From Neoarius graeffei (taxonomy: Eukaryota > Chordata > Actinopteri > Siluriformes > Ariidae), in assembly GCF_027579695.1 (NCBI RefSeq), contig NC_083587.1, forward strand, positions 59,507,238-59,571,237: a DNA stretch of 64,000 bases, given 5' to 3'. Position 1 is the stretch's first letter. Each line of letters begins with the position of its first letter. Positions 11,689 through 22,713 of this stretch are shown in pieces. A model generated the notes under the pieces. It was not told the DNA's origin and did not search any database. It saw nothing but the letters and a program-made list of their open reading frames with translations. The translations under genes were made by a program, and so were the position numbers.

Positions 11689-12513
11689 ACAATTTTTGGA
11701 AAGACAGCTATCCTAGAAAATCCAAACAGGAAATTAAAAGGTCTGGGAGACAAAAATTAATTGTCTAAACCTTTAAAATGGTTTCCTGGACATATACACT
11801 ACCGTTCAAAAGTTTGGGGTCACCCAGACAATTTTGTTTTCCATGAAAAGTCACACTTTTATTTACCACCGTAAGTTGTAAAATGAATAGAAAATATAGG
11901 CAAGACGTTTTTCTGGCCATTTTGAGCATTTAATCGACCCCACAAATGTGATGCTCCAGAAACTCAATCTGCTCAAAGGAAGGTCAGTTTTATAGCTTCT
12001 CTAAAGAGCTCAACTGTTTTCAGCTGTGCTAACATGATTGTACAAGGGTTTTCTAATCATCCATTAGCCTTCTGAGGCAATGAGCAAACACATTGTACCA
12101 TTAGAACACTGGAGTGAGAGTTGCTGGAAATGGGCCTCTATACACCTATGGAGATATCACCGGCGCAGATAGAGGGTGGGATGGGTGGGATTCGTCCCAC
12201 CCAGATTTAAATTCACCTCGTTCGGTCCCCCCCCACACTTATAGGGAGGAAAAAACGTCTATGCTGTCTTTCTTTGCATAAGGCAAACCTCACGGAAAAA
12301 TCAAAAGACTAATTACCATTCGGTTTATTGAGGTGCACAGCAGTACATACATAGTTGCAACAACTCACATAAAACAAAACAAAGACTGATATTCGGTTGG
12401 TTGAGCTGCGCAGACTGCACAGGTTGCGAGCTCGAGCTTGGTTGCTATGGTTACCCACAACAAGTTTGACAGGCATATCGGGGGCAGCTCCTAGTTCAGG
12501 ACCCCAACACGGC

Positions 12514-12582
12514 ATGATGAAGGGTGCCAAACCGAAAAGGCAGAAAACGATTGCATCGTTTTTTTTTCAAAAAACAACGACT
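12514..12582 (+). CDS. First exon of an hAT transposase ([10 protein letters not shown] type)
   Basis: A 23-codon exon starts [18 protein letters not shown] and runs into a consensus donor GTAAGT at 12583. The basic run followed by TIASFF is the usual opening of hAT transposases of the ZMYM/TTF-finger type, where it acts as a nuclear-localisation and N-terminal motif. The downstream exons are deleted. The sister exon at 33595 has one T fewer in the TTT run and is frameshifted, so this copy is the better preserved one. Confidence 0.55.
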
Positions 12583-13311
12583 GTAAGTAAACTGTGCCTT
12601 ACTTTATCATATCACCTTGCAATTTTTTGATAGTCTGTTCAAAGTAATGTCGTAGTGAAAGTAAAATCGTACGGAGTAGAGATGCCTTTCTGGTAGCCTC
12701 CTTCTTTCGGTGGTAGCCTGTAGATACAGTGCTCAGAAGGCAGTTTTAATGTTTAATCTGGCGTTCCCTGCCATAATTTCAGCGAGCATATTGTTTCATA
12801 AGGAAACTTTGCGAAGAGTTGTTGACTGACTGCCGCTCACGCAACACACAGGCATAGTTAGAAAGTCAGGATGCACTGGTTTACACTTTACACACACACA
12901 CGTAGCCCAGCCTCTCGCTATGTTTAACAGTTGGAACTTAGCGGTTTTAAAACTAGTTTTCTTAAAGAATCAGTGTGCTGAAAGTCAGTTAATGTTTAAA
13001 GGGGAACAGAGGGCAATATATAGAGTAAATATAACAATAAAACACACATTAACGAACCTTATTCAAGACTTACAAAAGTTTTTTGTTCTAAGGTTGGAAA
13101 GTTATAGCGTTTTGAAAGTAGCTCGAGCAAACTATTTCCGCAGTTTGAACAGCCCGCCATGATATTAATTTTATCCAATCAGAATGCACGTTCATTTTCT
13201 CTGCGTAACACTCATGACGTATGTATGTGCCCAGTTGTGTTGGCTCATTGAGGTTGGGAATAGCACGTGTGAATCGGAAAGTAGGATGAATTGTAAGTGA
13301 TCGGCTACACA

Positions 13312-13494
13312 ATGCCACAGTGTGTTGCTTTCGGGTGTAATAACAGGACCGATGGAAAGCATAACGATCCTCCAGACGTGTCTTTTCACTCGTTTCCGCT
13401 GAAAAACACCAAGCGCGTTCGCGCTTTCTTCTCTTCTTTCGTCATCACCGGAGTCGAGAGTACCTCTCCTAGGTTCAAACTGGTACCCTTCTAA
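13312..13494 (+). pseudogene. THAP zinc-finger N-terminal half
   Basis: Starts MPQCVAFGCNNRT and contains VSFHSFPLKNTKR. This gives the first two THAP cysteines (C-x4-C) and the conserved Phe-Pro. The second half (Trp, Cys-x2-His) is missing; the frame after Lys-Arg is antisense to the exon on the other strand. It is therefore the truncated DNA-binding domain of a Kolobok-type transposase, not a host THAP gene. Confidence 0.65.
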
Positions 13495-13581
13495 GCCATA
13501 GCCTGCTTGCAGTGTGTCTTGCGGGATCTCTTCGTATGATTCGACAGAGCTGTCGCTTTCACTTGATGCGCCCGACGCCAT
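13470..13581 (-). pseudogene. Acidic exon (YQFEP motif) of a TTAA element
   Basis: From the ATG at 13581 the frame starts MASGASSESDSSVESYEE and reaches GYQFEPRR near 13480. The same acidic run followed by PYQFEP is seen at 28055-28257, and FAFDP at 44841-44959, always on the strand opposite the THAP side. The open frame continues antisense to the THAP fragment, but this is likely an artefact of the deletion. Confidence 0.5.
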
Positions 13582-13857
13582 GATTACACGCTTCTCTCCT
13601 AGTGCAGTGGGTAGGGCTGACGTCACGGTCTTTTAAAAATGGCGACTCTTGTGCCGTTTAGCGTACCGACTATTATATTTACAATTACCAAGATATTTCG
13701 TTGTTTTCTAGTATATAAATTTGATAGGATACTTAAGAATACGTTACTTTGTCACATCAGCAACTGTATATATTATATTTGGTACCCCTTTAAATAAAAC
13801 AGTTTTTGCATACGGCATATGGCATGCTTGGGGAGTGATTGGAATCAGTATCAGAAT

Positions 13858-14229
13858 CATCTCATCTCATTATCTGTAGCCGCTTTATCCTTCTACAGGG
13901 TCGCAGGCAAGCTGGAGCCTATCCCAGCTGACTACGGGCGAAAGGCGGGGTACACCCTGGACAAGTCGCCAGGTCATCACAGGGCTGACACATAGACACA
14001 GACAACCATTCACACTCACATTCACACCTACGGTCAATTTAGAGTCACCAGTTAACCTAACCTGCATGTCTTTGGACTGTGGGGGAAACCGGAGCACCCG
14101 GAGGAAACCCACGCAGACATGGGGAGAACATGCAAACTCCACACAGAAAGGCCCTCGTCAGCCACGGGGCTCGAACCCGGACCTTCTTGCTGTGAGGCGA
14201 CAGCGCTAACCACTACACCACCGTGCCGC
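13858..14229 (-). repeat. tRNA-derived SINE, full-length (youngest layer)
   Basis: The tRNA-like head lies on the minus strand with an A box (GTGTAGTGGTTAGCG) and B box (GGGTTCGAGCC). A long conserved body and a GAGAT tail follow. The target duplication TATCAGAATCA is visible at 13847-13857 and 14231-14241. Same family as 2497, 26271, 58447, 58871 and 59922. I read it as one of the common teleost tRNA SINEs; the family name is not certain. Confidence 0.9.
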
Positions 14230-14841
14230 TGTATCAGAATCAATAAGCTTTATTTCTTTCAATGATGGGTAATTAAGTTTTACAGTCCAAGTCTCAATAC
14301 ATAGGATACACAGACCTAGATGCTATAGATAAATACAAAGGGTAGACAAAACAGTCAGTAGTCATCCAGAACACACACACACACACATATTCAACCCACA
14401 TGACATCCTGTCGTGTCAGTGATAAATAGCACATGAGAGCACCAGACATCACAGGTGTGCTCTATTCCTACTCTTTATTTATTAGTAGGCCTAAGCTAAC
14501 GGTTGCAGGGAAGAAGGAATGATGGTTTTTTTGTCTTAGCTGAGTAATGTCGCCGCCCTGAGGGCATCAGAGTATATTCCTCGCACAACACATGGTGGGG
14601 GTGGGGGTTGGGGTTGGTTTGCTGGCAGCTTTGTCCCCCCCAGTTCAAAAAACGCATCTGCGCCCCTGGTAGATATTGCACCAAAAACCAGACATTTGCA
14701 GCTAGAATAGTCATTTACCACATTATCAATGTATAGAGTGGATTTCTGATTAGTTTAAAGTGATCTTCATTGAAAAGAACAGTGCTTTTCTTTCAGAAAT
14801 AAGGACATTTCAAAGTGACCCCAAACTTTTGAACGGTAGTG

Positions 14842-16452
14842 TAAGACAAATAATCAAACAAAGTTCAGGTTTCTGTTTGAAACACATACCTCTCTAGGAC
14901 TTACTACACACCACACACACTTGGACCTACAATCTCTGTTTCGTAGCTTTGCACTTTCACTAAGTGGAATATAAAATAACTCAAGAAGCTCATAATGTCG
15001 ATGTCCCGAGTTAACACTGCTCTGTGTTTCGTGACGCCATGACAGGAGCAAAAATAAACACAGAAACGAGCAACAGAAATTGAAATTCACACCACAGTCA
15101 GCGTTGGTCTTTTTATTTTCTTCTGCGATATTATCTGGTGCGGAGTATGAATTGAAAAAAATACAGCGTACTTTCAGTGTACAAAATAGTTTCACATTTC
15201 AGTGACTTAAAAATGATGAAACTTTGAAAATACAATTTACAAGAAAAATAATGAGCATTTTTAGTCTCACTGGCTGTATTTTTATATCATGTGTTGGCAT
15301 CACATCATGAGGAAAATGAGCTTTTATCCTACTTTCTTGACTGTTTTGATATTTACACCGAATTTTAAAAATCCTAGCATTTACACAGTACAAACACATT
15401 AAAAAAATAAAAATTCAGACATAGAACGAATCTCAGGACACGATGACAACAAGGAATGCGTTATATATAAGTTATAAGTTAAATTATACAGATTTTTAAA
15501 AATTATCTGTTGCACAATTAACTAAATGGTCACTTGACTGACATCATTTCACTGCACTATAAAACCTGAAAGGAAGAATAAACGATTTATATCGTTGTGA
15601 GGGAAAATAGAGACGTTATAACACTCAAGCAATGTATAACGTATTCAAAAAGCATTGTTTGAGCACTGATGAGCATTTGATGCCAGTATTCCCAAGACGA
15701 TCAAAGAGAAATTAGTCTTTTTTTTTTTTTTTTTTTACCATATACGAAGAAAATGTTGGTATTCCTGACCAGTTTTGTCTTGTTTACGCTGTCGTTAAAT
15801 GACTTAATGGCGACATGGAAGTTTGGTTATTGGCTGACGATAAGTGTTATAACAGTGTTATTTTAGTTTTCCGAAGCATTTTCTAAATAATTTACAATGG
15901 ACGTGTTTCTGAGGGATATTCCAGATGGTTCTGCCTCATTTCCACCGTCACCCTGTCCACATCTTCGATATAAAAGATTTAACAGCTAGCTAAATCGTAA
16001 GCTTCCATTTTATTCCATCATATGCAATAAGCCTGCTGTTTAATATATATAGTATGGTGACGTTTTTCTTTTATGGACGAAGTCTCCAGATCAGCACTTT
16101 TGCTAATTAACAGTCAGATGTAAGTTTTTCACCAAGGGATGAAGGATATTGCATTTTACTTACAAATTTCTCAGTGACAAGCTGCATTTCATGGACGTTC
16201 GTTAGCAATAAAGGTAACTATAAACAGATAAAAAGTACAATGTAATCATGAGCAAGTTGCTGCCGTATCAGAAGAATAAAACACTTCAGGACGTGCTGTG
16301 AGAAGAAAATCTAATTTCTTTGCATCAGGTCGCATCCCAACATCCTGTTGTTGGTTATTAGCTCATCCGGCCGACAGGAGATGAGTTTACGCCATCATAA
16401 AGTCATCAAAAAGAGTTTCTGTTCCAGAAATTGTTCCAGAAAAACTTCATAC
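14842..16452. other. AT-rich intergenic DNA, nothing recognised
   Basis: No exon with supporting splice sites, no inverted-terminal element and no SINE could be made out. There is a poly-T run at about 15718-15737. Open frames on the minus strand (14854-15399) have no family features. Confidence 0.5.
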
Positions 16453-16974
16453 GGTAACTGTTTAGATCAACATTCATAACGCATTATTTGTATTTTGTTG
16501 AATAAAATAATCATCTACGTACTAATTTTTTGTAAAATGCTGTCTGTCGTTGTCCACATTTCACAAAAATCGCTTCTTCTCTTTCAATTCTTCACTGATT
16601 TTTTTTCTTTTTGGTGGGAAGGTAGGTCTGCCTGGCGTGTATATAGCTTCTATCCAAATTTGCATAATTGCAATTAATCATGAAGATATGAATCAATCAA
16701 TCAATCCCTAATGAGCAGTTTCAACACAAATCGCTTCTTCTCTCTCAATTCTACACCGATTTTGATTCTTTCTGGCATGAAGGTAGGGGTACCTAGGGTG
16801 CATAGAACCAGATAAAACCCAGATTCGCTTAATTACAATTATTAATGAAGTTATGGACTAATTAAGCCTTAAAGGTCATAGGCAAGGGTCGGAGGTGGAG
16901 TGTAGAAGATCAACTTTGTTTTCTACACTGTAAAAAATGCAACTTGCAAAATTGTTGAGTGAAAAAAGGATTCT

Positions 16975-18050
16975 AAGGGCCCGTTTACACGAGGACGCTG
17001 TCGGGTAAAAACGACTAAATATTTTATCAGAAGTGCCTTTCGTTTACACGGGGACGGCGTTTCCGAGGCTGAAAAACGGATAAAAATGAAAACGCCTTCC
17101 AGAGTGGATAAGTTAAAAACGGCCCCCGTTGCATATCCGTCTAAACTACCCAATACGCGAAACTCTGCTCGGATCTGCTCACGTCGGGTACGCGTTTACG
17201 TCATACATATGTCATATACTGCACATGCCAGCCCGGGAAGTAAGAAAGTAAGTAAAAAAGTAAGAGCATGTCTGATTACATCGATCCAACGGACCTTCAA
17301 GCTGCTCTGTGTTTTAATGCAGTAGATGTGTTTTCCTGCTCACCCGCCCAGCTGGAGCTCCTCAGTTTGGTGTCGCCAAGTTACACACACACGCACGCGC
17401 GCGCCGCCTATTCAAGCCGCTCGTGAAACCATAAACCCGAGACTGAAAACAAAACTAGCAGCCGAACGGGTTTATTTTGCTGAGATGGACACTGCCTTTT
17501 CTCTTCTTCACCGAAACAAGAGTGAGTGTTACTTAATAAAGGCAGATTAAAAGAGTTTCGGTTTGCTCCTGCTCCTCCCTCGAGCACTACAGTACCTCAG
17601 CCGGACCGGTGTTCTGTAAAGTTATCCTAGCAAGTTCTCATACAGACCGTTTTATTATTTAAAACAAGTCATTACAAATTATTTGACTCGGCCAAAGACT
17701 CGACCAATACGCACAAAACATAAAAATCGACAAATGCGTGAAATTCTCACCGATTTTCTATCAGCCCAGCTGATCGGTGGGACAAAACTACTGTTAAATT
17801 TTCCTACCCTCCTGGATTTCGCGCATGTGTAGTAGGCTTGGTAGGATAACTTGACAGAACAGCGGCGCAGATGTGCAGATCAGACAAGACGGAAGATGTT
17901 GCGCATGCGTGCAGACATAGCGGAGACATTTATGCGTCACCGTATAGACGCAGATTTCCTCCTTGAAAACGGTCGTGTAGACGCGGAAAAAAGTGAGAAC
18001 GAAAACGGACTTTTGCGTTTTTGTTTTATACCGTCCCCGTGTAAAGTGGT
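16975..18050. mobile_element. Inverted-terminal element with GTTTACACGAGGACG ends
   Basis: The left end GGGCCCGTTTACACGAGGACG-like sequence at 16978 mirrors CGTCCCCGTGTAAAG at about 18031-18046. GC-rich compared with its surroundings. No target duplication or transposase was identified. It lies inside or next to a second element whose end CACTGTAAAAAATGCAA is at about 16926. Confidence 0.5.
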
Positions 18051-18445
18051 TGTAAGTTGAATGAACAAATTTCCCTTCTAACTGTTCAAGTAACTAAAAA
18101 AAATAGTTGAGACGCCTTTCCTTTGCCACAAGTTCATAGGAATTGGAAAATTAAGTTAAGTGAACTTATATATTCAAGTGCTGATTGACGCCCCTTAACC
18201 GATGCCACTGCGCATGCACACTTCACAAGTTCGAAAGTTTCAACGGTCGGGCGGAGTGAGAAGTCCATGGAAACTGACACGAGACGTTGTATAGGAGTCT
18301 AGACTAAGCTTTCCTCAACAGAGGCCAGGGAATTCCCTCCTGTATGTCGGTATTTGTTTCTGTTTGTGTAATAATAGGCAAAGTGAAGTAGAACTTAAGT
18401 GTTGAGAGGTTTGTATTCACTAAAAAATGTAATGCACACTAAATC

Positions 18446-19112
18446 ATTGTAAAAAAAAATAAAAAATAGTCAAGCCAACTTAAAAATGTAACGCAACCTG
18501 CTGCCAAAGGATTTTGAGTAAACTCAACTTAGAACCATGATGTGCCAACTTGCTCTTCTAAGTTAATTGGCATTATTATTTCAATTTATTTCAACTAAAC
18601 AATTTGTTGGACTGAACTTCTAAAGTCAAGTCAACTCAACATAAAATACTCTTCTATGTGAACTTAAAAGAACATTTAGGGGCATCATAGTTCAGGTGGA
18701 TAAGGCGCCATACCATAAATCCGGGAACCTGGGTTTGATTCCGACCCGAGGTCGTTTCCTGATCCCTCTCCTGCTCATTTCCTGTCTCTACACTGTCCTA
18801 CCCAATAAAGGTGGAAAAAGCCCCAAAAAAATCTTTAAAAAAGAATAATTTAGGATAACTTAATGTTTTTTGTGCCAACTTGCTTTTCCAAGTTAACTAG
18901 AATGATTATTTCAATTTATTTCAACATCACAATTGGAATGCACTGAACTTGCTAAATAAAGTAAGGTCAACATAAAATACTCATCTGTGTCGACTTAAAA
19001 GAGCAAGTCACCACAACTATTTGGCCCGGAGTTGAGTTTACTCAAAATCCTTTGGCAGCAGGTTGCGTTACATTTTTAAGTTGGCTTGACTAATTTTTTT
19101 TTTTTACAGTGT
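18446..19112. mobile_element. Palindromic MITE with TTTTTTTACAGTG end, carrying a SINE
   Basis: The left arm (about 18446-18532) is the inverse of 19030-19105. Both contain AAAATCCTTTGGCAGCAGG or its complement and GTAACGCAACCTGC. The outer ends are A/T-rich with ACAGTG. A tRNA-like SINE sits inside. A much shorter palindrome with the same ACAGTG-type ends lies at 39062-39270. Confidence 0.65.
18676..18845 (+). repeat. tRNA-like SINE of a second family
   Basis: The head resembles a tRNA gene: an A-box-like segment (AGTTCAGGTGGATAAGGCG) and a B-box-like segment (GGGTTTGATTCC). A body with CATTTCCTGTCTCTACACTG and an A-rich end follow. It is too diverged from a tRNA for a functional gene. It is inserted between the arms of the palindromic MITE. 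Confidence 0.6.
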
Positions 19113-19896
19113 AGAAGAACGACCCAAAAAGCTAATTCAATCTTCCTGGTGTCTAATTTGCAGCCTAAAATTGAATAAAACGGTTAAAATACACTGGTTA
19201 GCACAAGTTCAAAACCTTTGCCTTTGACCTTTAATGAACAGTTCAGAAAAAAAAAAAACGCTTCTTCTCTGTCAATTCCTCGCCGTTTCGGATTCTTTCT
19301 GCCAAATAGGTCGGTATTCCTAGGGTGGCTATCACTTCTATATATATCTTGCAACATTTATTCCACAAGGTGTCCCGCTTTAGATCGTTCCTTCTGGATT
19401 AGACGGGTCCGGAGTGAGCTACGCCGTCATCGACGGTCTCGTTTTACTGCAACAGCATGCTCCTGAGTGTTTTACTCATTATATATTTCTACACCACATT
19501 CATAAACCTATCTATTGGGCCTGTATGGTTACCTATTCAAAAGGAATGGGTGTTTATAGCACTGTTATAAAGCTTCATTTCCATTGGAACGCAATCTTAT
19601 AACCTGTTCCAGAAACACTTCATAAGGCAAGTGTTTAGATCAACATTCATAACGTATTATTTGTATTTTGTTGAATAAAATAATCATCTACATACTAATT
19701 TTTTGTAAATGTTGATCTAAACATCAGGATTATTACCCTAATTAGACTTCATGCACGATGTTATGAAGGTGCCATGTAGACAAATCATTGGCATAAATTT
19801 GAATCCCTTCATGTGTTTCATGTGTTGAGGGGCAACAGTACACGATGCAGCATATTATACATTAGCCCAAGAGCATTAGCTCAAAACTGAGTCCAA

Positions 19897-21112
19897 CCTG
19901 GAACAAATTAGTAACAAGCTGAATTTTTCAGAATATGTTCAGAATACTCTTAGGAATAACATACTAAAAGTCCCCGGGAATCCACCTTGTGCTCTCTGAG
20001 AAATTCAAGATGGCGTCCAAAATGGCCGCCGATTGGAGATTTTTCAATATCTCAGGGATAAAACATAATATAAATGCAATTAAAATGTTAAATTATATGT
20101 TCTCTCATACAAGCAATGCAAATTCACCATTGTCACACTGTTAAAATTAAAATTAACCAAGATTACAAGGTCATTAATGTGGAAATTACATGGAATTTGA
20201 TGGTTGACATGATTGACAGATTAGCTTAGTAGGCTACCTACATACATGAACATAATGTAAGACAACAATTAGACATCAATTTCCTTAATATTTAGTGCAT
20301 CTTTAAGCTTTGATAAAATATTAAAGGGAAATTAAATTTGAGAACTCTATCTTCTCAAACTACAATGGCAAGCTGTTTCAGTACACTTCTTCAACATTCC
20401 GGCGACTTTCATGACAAAAAGGTCTGCCTCAATAAAAGCTCTTGCTTATAAACAATGAGTAGACTTAAACACTTCTCAGTGCCTCAGTTGGAATGCTCGG
20501 ACCTTTGTTGTACCATCAATGAAGTAGGGAATTTATTCAAGCTTGTTTAAGGGTGGAAAAAAATTAATCTTTGAGTTTCTAGCGCCAGTCTTTACTACTA
20601 GCAACGCCAGTGTGTTCGGACAAAAAATGACTGAACTCAGCATGACCTTTTAACATGCCATTTTTCATTTTACACCACCAATTTAATTAATATTAATGAA
20701 AATAAGTGCTCCAACCCCTAGTAATTGTGTTTGTTGTTTTGTGAACAGAATAGGATGATACGGAGTGAACGACTAACCAATGGATCCACACTATACACAA
20801 ATATCCTGTTATAATAATGTGTACATTGTTATTATATAATGTTAATACACAATGTAATTAATACACACGTGTTGGAATTCACTCTCCTACCCTACAAAAC
20901 ATATATTCTGACCTTTTAATTGCATTAATATTTTGTTTTGGGCCTGAGATATGGGCAGATCTCCATTTGGCGGCCATTTTGGACACCATCTTGAATTTCT
21001 CAGAGAGCACAAGGGGGATTTCCGGGGACTTTTAGTATGTTATTCCTAAAGGTATTCTGAACATATTCTGAAATTTTCAGCTTGTTACTAATTTGTTCCG
21101 GGTATAACCCTA
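19897..21112. mobile_element. 1.2 kb element with ~190 bp imperfect inverted repeats
   Basis: The left arm 19897-20055 and right arm about 20943-21112 are inverse copies: GAACAAATTAGTAACAAGC against GCTTGTTACTAATTTGTTC, and ATTCAAGATGGCGTCC against GGACACCATCTTGAAT. The interior is AT-rich with no recognised frame. Superfamily unknown. Confidence 0.7.
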
Positions 21113-22470
21113 TTACTCCTGGGCTACATATAGTGCATATAGCTTCGACAGGGGCGTAGCTAGGATTTTTCAAAGCGGGGGTCGCACACTGACTGGCAGC
21201 CTGAGTACATCATGTCACAAAAAATAATTACCATTGCTAGTTTTAGGTGGCTTTCCATTATTGCTGTTTCTTCCACGTTTTCTTGATGTTGCGTTCTCGA
21301 AACGGCGCACTAGAACTTAGCTTCGAAGCCACAAAATGCAACTTTGATGGAAAAATATATACAATAAATTGCTTACGTCAAAAGGAGGAAACTTTCACGT
21401 GTTTTGACACGGCGAATTATTAACACAAGAAGAAATACTCGTAATTCGCAACTAAAAAGACTGCAGCTACACTGGCAGCTTGACCATGCTTTCTAGTGCC
21501 ATCGTGTTGCGCTTACGCAGAACTGGGTTTTCGCGCCCAAACCACAGGAAGTCCATACAAGGTTATAGAAACCCTAATAAGGCTGAGGTGACAATCTAGT
21601 TTAAAAAAAAAAAGTTAGAAAAATTACAGTAGGCGCTTTTCCAATGTTCTTACGCGGCTATAGAAAAAATGTATGGGCACCCCAGGACCCCCACCCCCCA
21701 GCTATGCCACTGTTCTACCCAAATTTGCATAATTGCTATTAATAACAAAGATATGGAGTAATTAATCAATCCCTAACGAGCAGTTTCCACACAAATCGCT
21801 TCTTCTCCCTCAATTCTACACCGATTTTGATTCTTTCTGGTATGAAGGTAGGGGTACCTACCGGTAGGCTGCATAGAACTTCTACCCAGATTCGCTTCAT
21901 TACAATTATTAATAAAGTTATAATATGTATTATAAATACTACATCATGATCAACAATCATAATGTATTATTTGTATTTTGTTGAATAAAATAGTCATCTA
22001 CATACTAATATTTTGTAAATGTTGATCTAAACATCAGGATTATTACCCTAATGCACGATGTTATGAAGGTGCTATGTAGACAGCCTGCAAATCAGCGTGA
22101 ATATTGGCAGAATATTTATTATAAATTTGAATTCCTTCATGTGCTCCGGGGCAACGGTATACGATGCAACATAGTACAACGGTATACGATGCAACTTGTG
22201 ACTTGCACAAGTTTATGTATAGTTTAGGTATAGTTATCAGCAGTTTTTTTTTTTTTAGTAGTAGTTTTATATTAGTTTCATTGTACATATTTTCCTATGT
22301 CTATTTTAGTATTTATGTGTGCACTGTATGGTGAAGCTTTAACTCTCATTGTACTTGTAGAATGACAATAAAAGCTTTCTATTCTATTCTATTCTATTCT
22401 ATAATATAAATGTAATGAACTGTGCATTTTGAGGTGTAGATGGATTGTACGGTATGTTAAATACACATCG
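21113..22470. other. Downstream flank of tap1 with a LINE-like 3' end
   Basis: No gene on either strand. The plus strand has GAATGACAATAAAAGC followed by (ATTCT)n at about 22378-22402, as at the 3' end of a retroposon. A minus-strand AATAAA (complement TTTATT at 22115-22120) could serve tap1 polyadenylation about 350 bp past the stop, but this is only a candidate. Confidence 0.4.
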
Positions 22471-22713
22471 TTACTGCGCTGGGTTTGAGGTTTCGCAGTC
22501 TTCCTGAGCGTTACGATGGAAGCTGGTGTTCTGCAGCCGTACAAACTCGGCGTAGCAGCCGTTCCTCTTCAGCAGATCCTCATGGCTGCCCTGCTCCAGC
22601 ACCTCGCCCCTCTGCAGGAACACCACGTTGTTGGCCATCTCCACGCCACTCATCTTATTGGTAATGAGCAGCACGGAGCGACCGTTTAACCTCTTCAGCA
22701 GTGCCTGGTGCAC
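22471..22713 (-). CDS. tap1: tap1 coding exon 12, H-loop and C-terminus (654-733)
   Basis: Acceptor CCTGCAG, stop TAA at 22471-22473. [20 protein letters not shown] has Asn672 where active NBDs carry the switch His; mammalian TAP1 also lacks this His. [20 protein letters not shown] matches the TAP1 C-terminal part. It lies about 7 kb from exon 11. Confidence 0.95.
   Translation of the reverse strand: MHQALLKRLNGRSVLLITNKMSGVEMANNVVFLQRGEVLEQGSHEDLLKRNGCYAEFVRLQNTSFHRNAQEDCETSNPAQ

Larger units (their letters stand above)
10040..11710 (-). mobile_element. Non-LTR retrotransposon (LINE) fragment, RTE-like
   Basis: Reverse transcriptase coding sequence lies on the minus strand, interrupted by a 579-bp element at 10916-11494. 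The 5' half of the LINE (endonuclease) is absent, as in typical 5'-truncated copies. The clade call (RTE-like) rests on my recollection of the motif wording only. Confidence 0.85.
13000..13789. mobile_element. TTAA-flanked Kolobok/T2-like element (third layer)
   Basis: Ends AGGGGAAC and GGTACCCCT sit between TTAA at 12996-12999 and TTAA at 13790-13793. The sister hAT copy shows the empty site (AATGTTTAAATAAAAC at 34071). TTAAAGG-type ends and a THAP exon are known marks of Kolobok elements (T2 group). An internal deletion has fused what were probably two opposite-strand first exons. Confidence 0.75.
12158..14668 (+). mobile_element. hAT element, deleted derivative, copy 1 (second layer)
   Basis: The right end reads GCGCCCCTG and the left end is a diverged inverse (CACCGGCGCAGAT). 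The 8-bp flanks GGAGATAT and GTAGATAT differ by one base. The empty site is seen in the MITE copy at 29886-30413 (GGAGATATTG). It carries a first transposase exon with splice donor. A Kolobok-like element (13000-13789) and a SINE (13858-14229) inserted later: both are missing from the sister copy at 33279-34561. Confidence 0.8.
11797..14841. mobile_element. TA-flanked MITE, copy 1 (outer layer)
   Basis: Inverted ends CACTACCGTTCAAAAG at 11797 and CTTTTGAACGGTAGTG ending at 14841, flanked by TA. An uninterrupted 528-bp copy lies at 29886-30413. This copy is opened at 12158-14668 by an hAT element. It is a Tc1/mariner-type non-autonomous element without coding capacity. Confidence 0.9.
16453..22060. 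repeat. Region built on a repeated ~250 bp interspersed sequence
   Basis: The segment CATAACG(C/T)ATTATTTGTATTTTG recurs near 16478, 19648 and 21957. The segment CGCTTCTTCTC-x-CTCAATTC recurs near 16732, 19260 and 21798, each followed by GATTCTTTCTG. The copies are separated by MITEs, so an ancestral duplicated sequence has been spread apart by later insertions. No gene was found here. Confidence 0.6.

Noticed and set aside
12397-12630. 77-codon frame as a full gene
   Set aside because: The real signal is the shorter ATG at 12514 with a GTAAGT donor at 12583. The upstream ATG context is not kept as a motif, and the tail after the donor is intron.
13192-13626. 144-codon minus-strand frame as one protein
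   Set aside because: Only the first part (about 13581-13470) has a conserved motif. The rest is antisense to the THAP fragment and was probably joined by an internal deletion.
13858-14229. tRNA gene from A- and B-box matches
   Set aside because: The head is followed by a conserved SINE body and tail, recurs at six places and cannot fold to a complete cloverleaf with proper acceptor stem; the same applies at 18676 and 60483.
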